From the NCBI GenBank assembly GCA_002380945.1, contig DFWO01000147.1, positions 1 through 42,253 on the forward strand: a stretch of DNA of 42,253 nucleotides, written 5' to 3'. Below, in pieces: positions 15,170 to 22,033 of the stretch. Under the pieces are notes generated by a model. The model made no database searches and was not told the DNA's origin. It was given only the letters and a program-made list of their open reading frames with translations. The DNA comes from Methylococcaceae bacterium UBA4132 (GTDB taxonomy: Bacteria > Pseudomonadota > Gammaproteobacteria > Methylococcales > Methylomonadaceae). Each line of letters begins with the position of its first letter. Position 1 is the first letter of the stretch. The translations under genes and the position numbers were made by a program.

Positions 15170-15859
15170 ATGAACACCTCACGCACATGGTTACTGGTCG
15201 CTATGATTAGCGCGATAGCTGTTTTTTTCTACTTTGATGGGCAACAGTTTTTAACGCTCGCCACACTCAAAGCACAACAAACTCGACTTATCGACTTCTA
15301 TGATACTCACCGCGTACAAGCCTTGGCTAGTTATGCGTTACTTTATATTGCCGTCACTGCCTTATCACTGCCTGGTGCAACTATCTTAACCTTAGCGGGT
15401 GGTGCGATTTTTGGGCTATTTTGGGGTACGGTGATTGTTTCTTTTGCCTCCACTATCGGCGCAAGTTTAGCGTTTTTAAGTGCGCGATTTTTATTACGCG
15501 ACATGGTGCAAGCTAAATTCGCCGAACAACTTAAAACCATTAATGAAGGCATCGAACGTGACGGCGAATATTATTTATTCACGCTACGCCTTGTGCCGCT
15601 GTTTCCGTTTTTTATGATTAATTTGTTGATGGGCTTAACTACGCTAAAAACCCGAACTTTTTATGGCGTAAGCCAATTGGGAATGCTGGCGGGAACAATC
15701 GTGTACGTTAATGCAGGCACACAATTGGGCAAGCTGGAATCGTTGTCGGGTATTTTGTCGCCGATTTTAGTCGGTTCATTTGTTTTGGTAGGTTTATTTC
15801 CCCTGCTGGCAAAAAAACTCATTGAGATTTTTCGTGATGAACAAGCCAAAAAAGTTTGA
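15170..15859 (+). CDS. TVP38/TMEM64 family (VTT domain) inner-membrane protein
   Basis: This is a polytopic DedA-superfamily protein of 229 residues from ATG 15170 (AGGTG upstream; a GTG at 15161 would add three residues). Membrane segments include WLLVAMISAIAVFFYF near the N-terminus, YALLYIAVTALSLPGATILTLAGGAIFG, a glycine-rich GTVIVSFASTIGASLAFLSARFLLR, the re-entrant-like LFTLRLVPLFPFFMINLLMG, and a C-terminal ILSPILVGSFVLVGLFPLL. The conserved FLSARF and GxxxxLRLxPxxPF motifs are those of the family. Its 3' end overlaps the following flavoprotein by 23 bases. This pairing recurs in bacteria, including fused forms. The physiological substrate is unknown; lipid scrambling has been shown for related VTT proteins. 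Confidence 0.9.
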   Translation: MNTSRTWLLVAMISAIAVFFYFDGQQFLTLATLKAQQTRLIDFYDTHRVQALASYALLYIAVTALSLPGATILTLAGGAIFGLFWGTVIVSFASTIGASLAFLSARFLLRDMVQAKFAEQLKTINEGIERDGEYYLFTLRLVPLFPFFMINLLMGLTTLKTRTFYGVSQLGMLAGTIVYVNAGTQLGKLESLSGILSPILVGSFVLVGLFPLLAKKLIEIFRDEQAKKV

Positions 15860-17294
15860 TAACAATCTGGTGGTGATTGGTGCGGGTGCGGCAGGTTTAG
15901 TCACTGCCTACATTGCCGCCGCTGTGAAAGCTAAAGTCACATTAATCGAAAAACACCAGACGGGCGGCGATTGTCTGAATACTGGCTGCGTACCGTCCAA
16001 AGCCTTGTTAAGGTCGGCAAAATTTTTAGCACAAAGCCACCGCGCTGCTGAGTTCGGCATGAAATCCGCCGCCGTTGAATTTGATTTTGCCGAAGTAATG
16101 AAGCGCGTACAAACGGTAATAAACACCATCGCCCCGCATGATTCCATCCAGCGTTATACTGAATTAGGCGTTGAAGTCATCATCGGTGAAGCAAAAATTA
16201 TTTCCCCGTGGCACGTTGAAGTAAAAACTGCTGACATAACCAGAATTATCAGCACCAAAGCCATCGTCATTGCCGCAGGTGCAAAGCCAGTTGTGCCAAA
16301 AATTGCAGGACTGAGTGAAGTCGGTTATTTAACCTCTGATACTATCTGGCAGTTACGCGAGCAGCCCAAACGCTTATTAGTGCTGGGTGGTGGTGCAATT
16401 GGTTGTGAACTTGCCCAAGCCTTTGCCCGTTTAGGTTCGGAGGTTACTCAAGTGGAAAGTTTGCCGCGCTTAATGGCGCGTGAAGATGAAGAAGTTTCAG
16501 TCTTGGTATTAGCAACGTTTCAACACGAAGGTATCAGCGTATTATTGCAACACACCGCTAAACAATTCATCGTTACAGACGGTGAAAAGTATTTACTCAC
16601 CGAACATAATGGGCAGACGGTACGCATTGGCTTCGATCAAGTGTTAATTGCCGTTGGACGTGCCGCCAATGTGACAGGCTACGGCATTGAAGAAATGGGC
16701 ATTGAATTAACCGCACGACACACAGTAGCCGTCAATGCGTTTCAAACCACCAACTACCCGAATATTTATGCCTGTGGTGATGTTGCCAGCGCGTACCAAT
16801 TTACTCATACCGCCGCGCATCAAGCATGGTATGCGGCAGTGAATGCCTTATTCAGTCCATTCAAAAAATTTCGTACTGATTACCGCGTGATACCGTGGGC
16901 AAACTTTACCGATCCCGAAGTGGCGCGTGTCGGTCTCAATGAACAAGACGCTAAGCAACAACATATCGCGTATGAAGTCAGTGTTTATCCCTTGGCTGAC
17001 TTAGACCGCGCTATTACCGACAGTGAAACACAAGGCTTTATCAAAGTGCTAACGCCGCCCAATAAAGACAAAATTCTCGGTGTTACCATCGTCGGCAATC
17101 ACGCCAGCGATTTATTGGCAGAGTTTGTGTTAGCCATGAAATACAACTTAGGCTTGAATAAAGTCCTCAACACAATACACGTTTACCCCACAATGGCAGA
17201 AGCCAATAAATATGTGGCAGGCGTTTGGAAACGTAATCACGCGCCACAAACAGTATTGCAATGGCTAGCGCGTTATCATGCGTGGCGTAGGTAG
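15837..17294 (+). CDS. Mercuric-reductase-like / dihydrolipoamide-dehydrogenase-like FAD disulfide oxidoreductase
   Basis: This is a class I pyridine nucleotide-disulfide oxidoreductase of 485 residues from ATG 15837, inside the TVP38 gene. FAD-binding VIGAGAAGL (13-21), the redox pair Cys46-x4-Cys51 in GGDCLNTGCVPSK, NAD(P)-binding VLGGGAIGCELAQAF, the second FAD motif NIYACGDVASAYQFTH, and a full dimerisation domain are visible. The C-terminal interface reads IHVYPTMAEANKY, with Tyr at the position of the catalytic His of lipoamide dehydrogenase. There is no HMA metal-binding domain and no C-terminal Cys-Cys pair, so genuine Hg(II) reduction is doubtful. The overlap with TVP38 predicts joint expression and possibly a membrane-associated redox role. 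Confidence 0.88.
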   Translation: MNKPKKFDNNLVVIGAGAAGLVTAYIAAAVKAKVTLIEKHQTGGDCLNTGCVPSKALLRSAKFLAQSHRAAEFGMKSAAVEFDFAEVMKRVQTVINTIAPHDSIQRYTELGVEVIIGEAKIISPWHVEVKTADITRIISTKAIVIAAGAKPVVPKIAGLSEVGYLTSDTIWQLREQPKRLLVLGGGAIGCELAQAFARLGSEVTQVESLPRLMAREDEEVSVLVLATFQHEGISVLLQHTAKQFIVTDGEKYLLTEHNGQTVRIGFDQVLIAVGRAANVTGYGIEEMGIELTARHTVAVNAFQTTNYPNIYACGDVASAYQFTHTAAHQAWYAAVNALFSPFKKFRTDYRVIPWANFTDPEVARVGLNEQDAKQQHIAYEVSVYPLADLDRAITDSETQGFIKVLTPPNKDKILGVTIVGNHASDLLAEFVLAMKYNLGLNKVLNTIHVYPTMAEANKYVAGVWKRNHAPQTVLQWLARYHAWRR

Positions 17295-17318
17295 GCACGA
17301 TTGAAATAACGCCCACAA

Positions 17319-17786
17319 CTAAAGTCCTAATTCAGTTAATCCCGCGTGATTGTCAGGACGACGCCCCAATTCCCAATGAAATAAACGTTGTTCTTCGCTA
17401 ATCGGCAAATCATTGATACTGGCAAAACGTCGCTGCATTAAACCAAATTCATTAAATTCCCAGTTTTCATTACCGTAACTACGAAACCACTGATTAGCAG
17501 CATCATGCCATTCGTAGGCAAAACGCACCGCGATACGATTATTTGTGGTTGCCCAGAGTTCCTTAATTAAGCGGTAATCCAATTCTGTTGCCCATTTGCG
17601 CTGTAAAAAGGCGTGAACTTCAGCACGACCGACAGGAAATTCAGCGCGATTACGCCAGCGTGTATCTTCGGTATAAACCTGCACCACACGGTCAGGATCG
17701 CGGCTATTCCAAGCATCTTCTGCCATACGGACTTTTTGCGCGGCGGTTTCTAAGGTAAATGGCGGTAAAGGTGGTTTAGTTTCCAT
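17319..17786 (-). CDS. DUF1348 / NTF2-like protein
   Basis: This is a 155-residue SnoaL/NTF2-like fold protein of the DUF1348 family, function unknown. Typical segments are PPFTLETAAQKVRMAEDAWNSRDPDRV, YTEDTRWRNRAEFPVGRAE, RIAVRFAYEWHDAANQWFRSYGNENWEF and the C-terminal ISEEQRLFHWELGRRP. The start chosen is ATG 17786 with GGGAG nearby; the upstream extension to 17852 would run through the operator region and is rejected. It is divergent from a TetR gene, and a pair of palindromic operators lies between them, so it is probably repressed by that regulator. Confidence 0.88.
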   Translation of the reverse strand: METKPPLPPFTLETAAQKVRMAEDAWNSRDPDRVVQVYTEDTRWRNRAEFPVGRAEVHAFLQRKWATELDYRLIKELWATTNNRIAVRFAYEWHDAANQWFRSYGNENWEFNEFGLMQRRFASINDLPISEEQRLFHWELGRRPDNHAGLTELGL

Positions 17787-17816
17787 AGCATGACTCCCGT
17801 AGTGAAAGATAATTGT

Positions 17817-17834
17817 GTAGACAGGTCTGTCTAC
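17817..17834. promoter_or_regulatory. TetR-type operator, perfect 8+2+8 palindrome
   Basis: GTAGACAGGTCTGTCTAC is an inverted repeat of eight bases around a central GT. It lies 31 bases upstream of the DUF1348 start and 48 bases upstream of the TetR start. Its form (TAGACnG...CnGTCTA) is typical of TetR-family regulators autorepressing divergent genes. Confidence 0.8.
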
Positions 17835-17854
17835 TGGCAAGAATAGTAGCAACT

Positions 17855-17872
17855 ATAGACAGACTTGTCTAC
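17855..17872. promoter_or_regulatory. Second TetR-type operator, imperfect copy
   Basis: ATAGACAGACTTGTCTAC repeats the same palindrome with two arm mismatches. Its centre is 38 bases from that of the first operator, and it lies ten bases before the TetR start codon, where binding would block initiation of tetR transcription or translation. Confidence 0.75.
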
Positions 17873-17881
17873 AATGAAACC

Positions 17882-18472
17882 ATGATGAATACAACCTCCG
17901 ACAATTTACCCGATTCCGCTCGCGACAGAATTTTACTGACCGCGCATGATTTATTTTATCGTGATGGTGTGCGAGCGACAGGTATTGACAAAATCATTGC
18001 TGAAGCGTGCGTCACTAAAGTTACGTTTTATCGCCACTTTCCTGGTAAAAATGACTTGATACGCGCTTATTTAGATTATCGACACGCGCTATGGATAAAT
18101 TGGTTTATTGACGCACTCGACCGTCACGGTGCAAAGCAAGGCAAAGGACTTGCCGCACTCGTACCAACGTTAGCCGAATGGTTTAACAAACCGATTTATC
18201 GCGGCTGTGCGTTTATTAATACCGTGTCAGAATTCGGCGGCGTATTACCTGATGTTATCGACATTTCCAGTCGTCATAAACAGGACATGATGCACGTCAT
18301 TGCCGAATTATTGCCCGATAATCCCTCGCGTGAATTAATAGCCAACGCGGCAGCCATCGCCGTAGATGGTGCCATTGTCAAAGCCCAATTAGAATCCCAA
18401 GCGGGTACAGAATTAACCGCTTTGCAGGGTTTGAGTACGATATTGGTAGCGTTGGATGATTTGGCTGAATAA
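17882..18472 (+). CDS. TetR/AcrR family transcriptional repressor
   Basis: The protein has 196 residues from ATG 17882. The longer frame from 17813 would translate both operators and is rejected. The N-terminal helix-turn-helix is clear: ARDRILLTAHDLFYRDGVRATGIDKIIAEACVTKVTFYRHFPGKNDLIRAYL (about residues 12-65). The C-terminal ligand-binding half includes YRGCAFINTVSEFG, a motif common to regulators of this subgroup (NemR/YxaF-like, TetR_C), and suggests sensing of reactive electrophiles or small hydrophobics. The identification of its target as the divergent DUF1348 gene rests on the twin operators at 17817-17872. Confidence 0.92.
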   Translation: MMNTTSDNLPDSARDRILLTAHDLFYRDGVRATGIDKIIAEACVTKVTFYRHFPGKNDLIRAYLDYRHALWINWFIDALDRHGAKQGKGLAALVPTLAEWFNKPIYRGCAFINTVSEFGGVLPDVIDISSRHKQDMMHVIAELLPDNPSRELIANAAAIAVDGAIVKAQLESQAGTELTALQGLSTILVALDDLAE

Positions 18473-18559
18473 ATATTCGGTAGATGTAGATACGTTGTGC
18501 TGTAACGTCTATAAAGTAACGTATTCATATACTGATAATAGTTATTACAAGGATATTCA

Positions 18560-19180
18560 ATGAAAAAGTTAATAAGTATTTTAAGTTCCATTTTTCTAGC
18601 AGGTTGTGGTGTGTTTGGTATACGCACGGCACAAGAACCAAGTTATCAAGTGCTGAGTGATTATGGTGTTATTCAAATCAGACACTATCCCGCGCTGGTT
18701 GTTGCTGAAACGGAAGTGAGTGCGGATTATAAGAGCAGTAGTGGTCAGGCTTTTCAATGTCTTGCTGGGTATATTTTTGGTAATAATAAAACGCGGCAAA
18801 AACTGGCGATGACTGCACCTGTTATGCAACAGCAAACAGCCGAAACTCTCGCTATGACTGCGCCCGTTATTCAACAAAAATTGGGGTCTGTTTGGTTGAT
18901 GGCTTTTGTATTGCCGAAAGACTATAGCGTCGCCACTGCGCCAACACCGCTGGATTCGGCAGTAGTCATTAAAGAAATACCCGAAAAAAAAGTGGCTGTC
19001 CTTCGCTATACGGGTAGTCTGTCTGAACAAGCGATTGAAGCCAAAGCTGAAGAATTAACAGCGTGGTTAAGCCAGCACAATTACAAAATGATTTCCGCCG
19101 CGCGTTCTGCTGCTTATGATCCGCCTTGGACATTGCCGTTTTTGCGTCGCAATGAAATACACATTGATATTGTGTTATGA
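18560..19180 (+). CDS. SOUL haem-binding family lipoprotein
   Basis: This is a 206-residue protein with a lipoprotein signal (LISILSSIFLAGCGVFG, lipobox LAGC, Cys16), so it is predicted to be membrane-anchored in the periplasm. The mature part is a SOUL/HBP domain: EPSYQVLSDYGVIQIRHYPALVVAETEV, two copies of LAMTAPV, VLRYTGSL, and the terminal YDPPWTLPFLRRNEIHIDI. Some family members bind haem or tetrapyrroles; the haem ligand is not well conserved, so binding is only possible. The ribosome-binding site ACAAGG precedes the ATG at 18560. The next gene overlaps it by four bases (ATGA). Confidence 0.9.
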   Translation: MKKLISILSSIFLAGCGVFGIRTAQEPSYQVLSDYGVIQIRHYPALVVAETEVSADYKSSSGQAFQCLAGYIFGNNKTRQKLAMTAPVMQQQTAETLAMTAPVIQQKLGSVWLMAFVLPKDYSVATAPTPLDSAVVIKEIPEKKVAVLRYTGSLSEQAIEAKAEELTAWLSQHNYKMISAARSAAYDPPWTLPFLRRNEIHIDIVL

Positions 19181-19656
19181 AAATTTATCATCTTTATCGT
19201 CAGCAACACCTTAATATGACGCTGATAGACGCATGGGAATTTTTTTCATCACCCTATCATTTGAATGATATTACCCCAGATTTTTTTCATGTCACTATCA
19301 CATCTAACGTACCAGAAAAAATTTATGCGGGTTTAATGATTAGCTATGAAATGAAAGCGGTCGGTGGGATTCCTATGGCTTGGTTATCCGAAATCAGCCA
19401 TTGCGATGAGCCTAGACGCTTTGTGTATGAGCAGCGTATTGGACCATTCAAGTTTTGGAGTCATGAAGTGTGTTTAACGCAACAACAAAATGGCATCTTG
19501 TTGGAGGATATTATGGTCTACGCTATGCCGTTGGGCTGGTTAGGACAGTTGATAAACTCCATGCTGATAGCCAGTAAACTTGAGCATATATTCGATACCC
19601 GTCGCGATTATCTACAAAGCAAATGGAAAGCTGAAATTAATGCTAGCTTGATGTAA
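19177..19656 (+). CDS. SRPBCC (START-like) family protein
   Basis: The protein has 159 residues and resembles the polyketide cyclase/dehydrase-like SRPBCC group (COG4276 type). It begins MKIYHLYRQQHLNMTLIDAWEFFSSPYHLNDITPDFF, followed by SYEMKAVGGIPMAWLSEI, EPRRFVYEQRIGPFKFWSHEV, and a C-terminal helix MLIASKLEHIFDTRRDYL. Such proteins bind hydrophobic ligands in a cavity under a long helix; the ligand is unknown. The four-base ATGA overlap with the SOUL lipoprotein indicates translational coupling and a shared role. There is no signal peptide, so the two products act in different compartments unless the SOUL protein is retained. Confidence 0.82.
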   Translation: MKIYHLYRQQHLNMTLIDAWEFFSSPYHLNDITPDFFHVTITSNVPEKIYAGLMISYEMKAVGGIPMAWLSEISHCDEPRRFVYEQRIGPFKFWSHEVCLTQQQNGILLEDIMVYAMPLGWLGQLINSMLIASKLEHIFDTRRDYLQSKWKAEINASLM

Positions 19657-19776
19657 GCTCAAATCAGTACCTTTTCCCTTAGATAAAATGCTGTTTCAAG
19701 GTGTAGAATACCAGCAAATTATATAGCTTGTTTGATTGCATTAATCGTTACTAAACTTACCTATGCGAGAACTGTC

Positions 19777-21264
19777 ATGTACGAACATTTAGAAACTGCT
19801 AAATCTCCCGAAAACCTAAAACGCGTGGTGATAGACCCAGTAACGCGGGTCGAAGGACACGGTAAAGTCACTTTATTGTTAGACGAAGATAATCACGTTC
19901 AACAAGCACGGCTGCATATCGTTGAGTTCCGTGGTTTTGAACGCTTTATTCAAGGTCGCCCGTATTGGGAATTGCCTGTTTTAGTACAACGCTTATGCGG
20001 TATTTGTCCCGTTAGTCATCACCTTGCTGCCGCTAAAGCCATTGATCAAATCGTCGGTGTTGACCCCGAAAACTTAACGCCGACCGCCGATAAAATCCGT
20101 CGTTTGCTACATTTTGGACAAACGCTACAATCGCACGCTTTACATTTTTTCCATTTAGCTAGTCCCGATTTATTGTTTGGTTTTGAAAGTGATGTTTCAC
20201 AACGCAATGTCATTGCGGTGTTACAACAACATACTGACATCGGCTTACAAGGTGTCAAACTGCGTAAGTTTGGGCAAGAAGTTATTCGTATGGTATCGGG
20301 TAAACGCGTACACGGTAGCAGTGCGATCGCTGGTGGGGTAAATAAATCGCTGAGCAAAGAAGAACGTGATTATTTGCTCGCTGATGTCGATCAAATGATT
20401 GAATGGTCAGAGCAAGCGGTGGCACTCATTGAAAAAGTGCATTGTTCAAATCGCGCCTTTCATGATGCGTTTGCCACCATAAAATCTAATTATATGGGGT
20501 TAGTCGGTAAAGATGGTGCGTTAGAAATTTATCACGGTGGTTTACGCGCCAAAACTGCTGAGGGTGATACCATTTTCGATCAACTCGATTATCGTAAATA
20601 CAACAGCTACATTCATGAAGAAGTGCGCTCATGGTCTTATATGAAGTTTCCTTACTTCTTATCAATGGGCAAACAAAATGGCTGGTATCGTGTAGGTCCA
20701 TTGGCACGCGTCAACATTTGCGATTATATCAGCACACCCAAAGCCGAAGCGGCACGGCAAACTTTTAAAAAATTAAGCAATGGTGCAATGAATCACAGCA
20801 CGCTTGCTTATCATTGGGCGCGATTAATTGAAGTGCTGTATTGTGCCGAAGCGATTAAAGAACTGTTACACGATGCTGATATTATGGGCAGCGATTTACT
20901 GGTCGAAGGTGTCAGACGTGGCGAAGGTGTCGGTGTGATTGAAGCACCACGCGGTACGTTGTTCCATCATTATCAAATCGATGAAAACGACATAGTCACT
21001 AAAGCCAATTTGATTGTTTCGACTACCAACAATAATCAAGCAATGAATGAATCAGTGCGGCAAGTCGCTGCCACTTATTTAGATGGCTTGGAAATCACTG
21101 AACCATTATTAAATAATTTAGAAGTCGCCATTCGCGCTTATGATCCTTGTTTATCCTGTGCAACTCATGCCTTAGGAAAAATGCCATTGGAAGTTGAATT
21201 AGTCAACGCTGAAGGGCAGGTGGTTAATCAGGTGTTTAAGAATAGTCAGAGTGAGGTGGTTTAA
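19777..21264 (+). CDS. hoxH: [NiFe]-hydrogenase large subunit, HoxH-like (group 3d type)
   Basis: This large subunit carries the NiFe(CN)2CO active site. It has 495 residues from ATG 19777; the frame extends upstream to 19732 but the family N-terminus (RVVIDPVTRVEGHGKV) favours the later ATG. Nickel ligands are Cys74-x2-Cys77 (RLCGICPVSHH) and Cys458-x2-Cys461 (DPCLSCATHA). After His464 a 31-residue tail (ALGKMPLEVEL...) remains, which the HoxW-type endopeptidase must remove. Segments such as HIVEFRGFERFIQGRPYW, WSYMKFPYF and GEGVGVIEAPRGTLFHHY match the NAD-reducing HoxH group. No hoxY, hoxF or hoxU lies on either side, which is unusual. There is no strong ribosome-binding site at the ATG. 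Confidence 0.93.
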   Translation: MYEHLETAKSPENLKRVVIDPVTRVEGHGKVTLLLDEDNHVQQARLHIVEFRGFERFIQGRPYWELPVLVQRLCGICPVSHHLAAAKAIDQIVGVDPENLTPTADKIRRLLHFGQTLQSHALHFFHLASPDLLFGFESDVSQRNVIAVLQQHTDIGLQGVKLRKFGQEVIRMVSGKRVHGSSAIAGGVNKSLSKEERDYLLADVDQMIEWSEQAVALIEKVHCSNRAFHDAFATIKSNYMGLVGKDGALEIYHGGLRAKTAEGDTIFDQLDYRKYNSYIHEEVRSWSYMKFPYFLSMGKQNGWYRVGPLARVNICDYISTPKAEAARQTFKKLSNGAMNHSTLAYHWARLIEVLYCAEAIKELLHDADIMGSDLLVEGVRRGEGVGVIEAPRGTLFHHYQIDENDIVTKANLIVSTTNNNQAMNESVRQVAATYLDGLEITEPLLNNLEVAIRAYDPCLSCATHALGKMPLEVELVNAEGQVVNQVFKNSQSEVV

Positions 21265-21273
21265 GATTCCGTC

Positions 21274-21291
21274 CACGAAAAACACGAAAAT
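21274..21291 (+). repeat. CACGAAAAR nonamer, two copies
   Basis: CACGAAAAA and CACGAAAAT follow the hoxH stop by nine bases, matching the three-copy array at 3921-3947. Just downstream, CGTAG is repeated three times (around 21311-21325) within a sequence flanked by GTCGGGTT and AGCCCAAC, which resembles a palindromic repeat of the type at 3961-4029. Confidence 0.7.
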
Positions 21292-21357
21292 ATATTGTAA
21301 GTCGGGTTAACGTAGCGTAGCGTAGCCCAACACAATTCTGCTCAATAAGGATGGATA

Positions 21358-21922
21358 ATGAATAAAATAAACCGTTTGATATTAGCATCGGTAGCGTTAA
21401 GTTGCCTGACCACGGTTTGTTCGGATGAAGCTAAATATAAAGCGATGGAGGATAAATATAAGGCTATTCAAGTGGAAAAATCCAGCATCATTCAATGACC
21501 GATGCACACATAGTGCTGGTGAAGCGGCACATCCGCCAATAACAAATAAAATTGCAGTAGATGACATTGGTCGTCGCGCCGATGATTTGCCGCCGTCAAT
21601 TAAACGCAGCGAAGCACAAGTGGTGAAAGTTGAGCTTTATACTGATGAATTGCTTGCAGAAATGATGCCAGAAGTCACTTATCAATATTGGACGTATAAT
21701 GGCAAAGTACCAGCACCGTTTATTCGTGCCAGAGAAGTTGATACGGTTGAAACTACTAATCCACCTTTAAAAAATGTACAGACTACTGTTATTGCATCTG
21801 GCTCTTCGGTGATGATTGAATTTATAATTGATGTTGCGGGTAAATATTTGCTAGTCGATCACAGTTTATCGCGGGCTGTTCATAAAGGCGCGTTGGCTGA
21901 GTTGATTATTGAGGATAAATAA
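21358..21922 (+). pseudogene. nirK: Remnant of a copper nitrite reductase gene (nirK) with frameshift and large internal deletion
   Basis: ATG 21358 (ribosome-binding site AAGGA) opens a signal-peptide-like start, MNKINRLILASVALSCLTTVC, but stops at 21498. The continuation in other frames reads AGEAAHPPITNKIAVDDIGRR, then DDLPPSIKRSEAQVVKVELY and YWTYNGKVPAPFIRAREVDTVE, the NirK N-terminal cupredoxin. Near 21755-21765 it jumps to NPPLKNVQTTVIASGSSVMIEF and GKYLLVDHSLSRAVHKGALAELII, which is the C-terminal end of NirK. Against a full NirK, some 200 or more residues holding the type 1 and type 2 copper ligands are missing. The gene cannot encode an active enzyme. Assignment to NirK is from the flanking conserved segments. 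Confidence 0.8.
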
Positions 21923-21976
21923 ACAAACGCCGTAGATATTTTGTTCAAAATCAAGTCCATTTCGATAAATTCACAG

Positions 21977-22010
21977 ATACCGTTTTGCTGTCCAAAAAAC
22001 AAAACGGTAT
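21977..22010. terminator. Hairpin before hypF
   Basis: ATACCGTTTTG (21977-21987) and CAAAACGGTAT (22000-22010) pair perfectly over 11 bases around a 12-base loop. It lies between the nirK remnant and hypF. It may terminate upstream transcription or fold in the hypF leader; no T-run follows. Confidence 0.45.
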
Positions 22011-22033
22011 TTACATCATAGGTTCTCGCTTTT

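Noticed and set aside
15837..17294. Calling the flavoprotein a mercuric reductase (merA)
   Set aside because: There is no HMA domain, no C-terminal Cys-Cys pair and no mer gene nearby; only the general flavoprotein disulfide reductase fold is supported.
18480..18510. Possible degenerate copy of the 998-1022 palindrome (AGATACGTT...AACGTCT)
   Set aside because: The arms match only partly and the loop differs; too weak to list as a repeat.
19732..19776. 45-base upstream extension of hoxH
   Set aside because: HoxH families begin shortly before RVVIDPVTRVEGHGK; the extra residues have no match to family N-termini.
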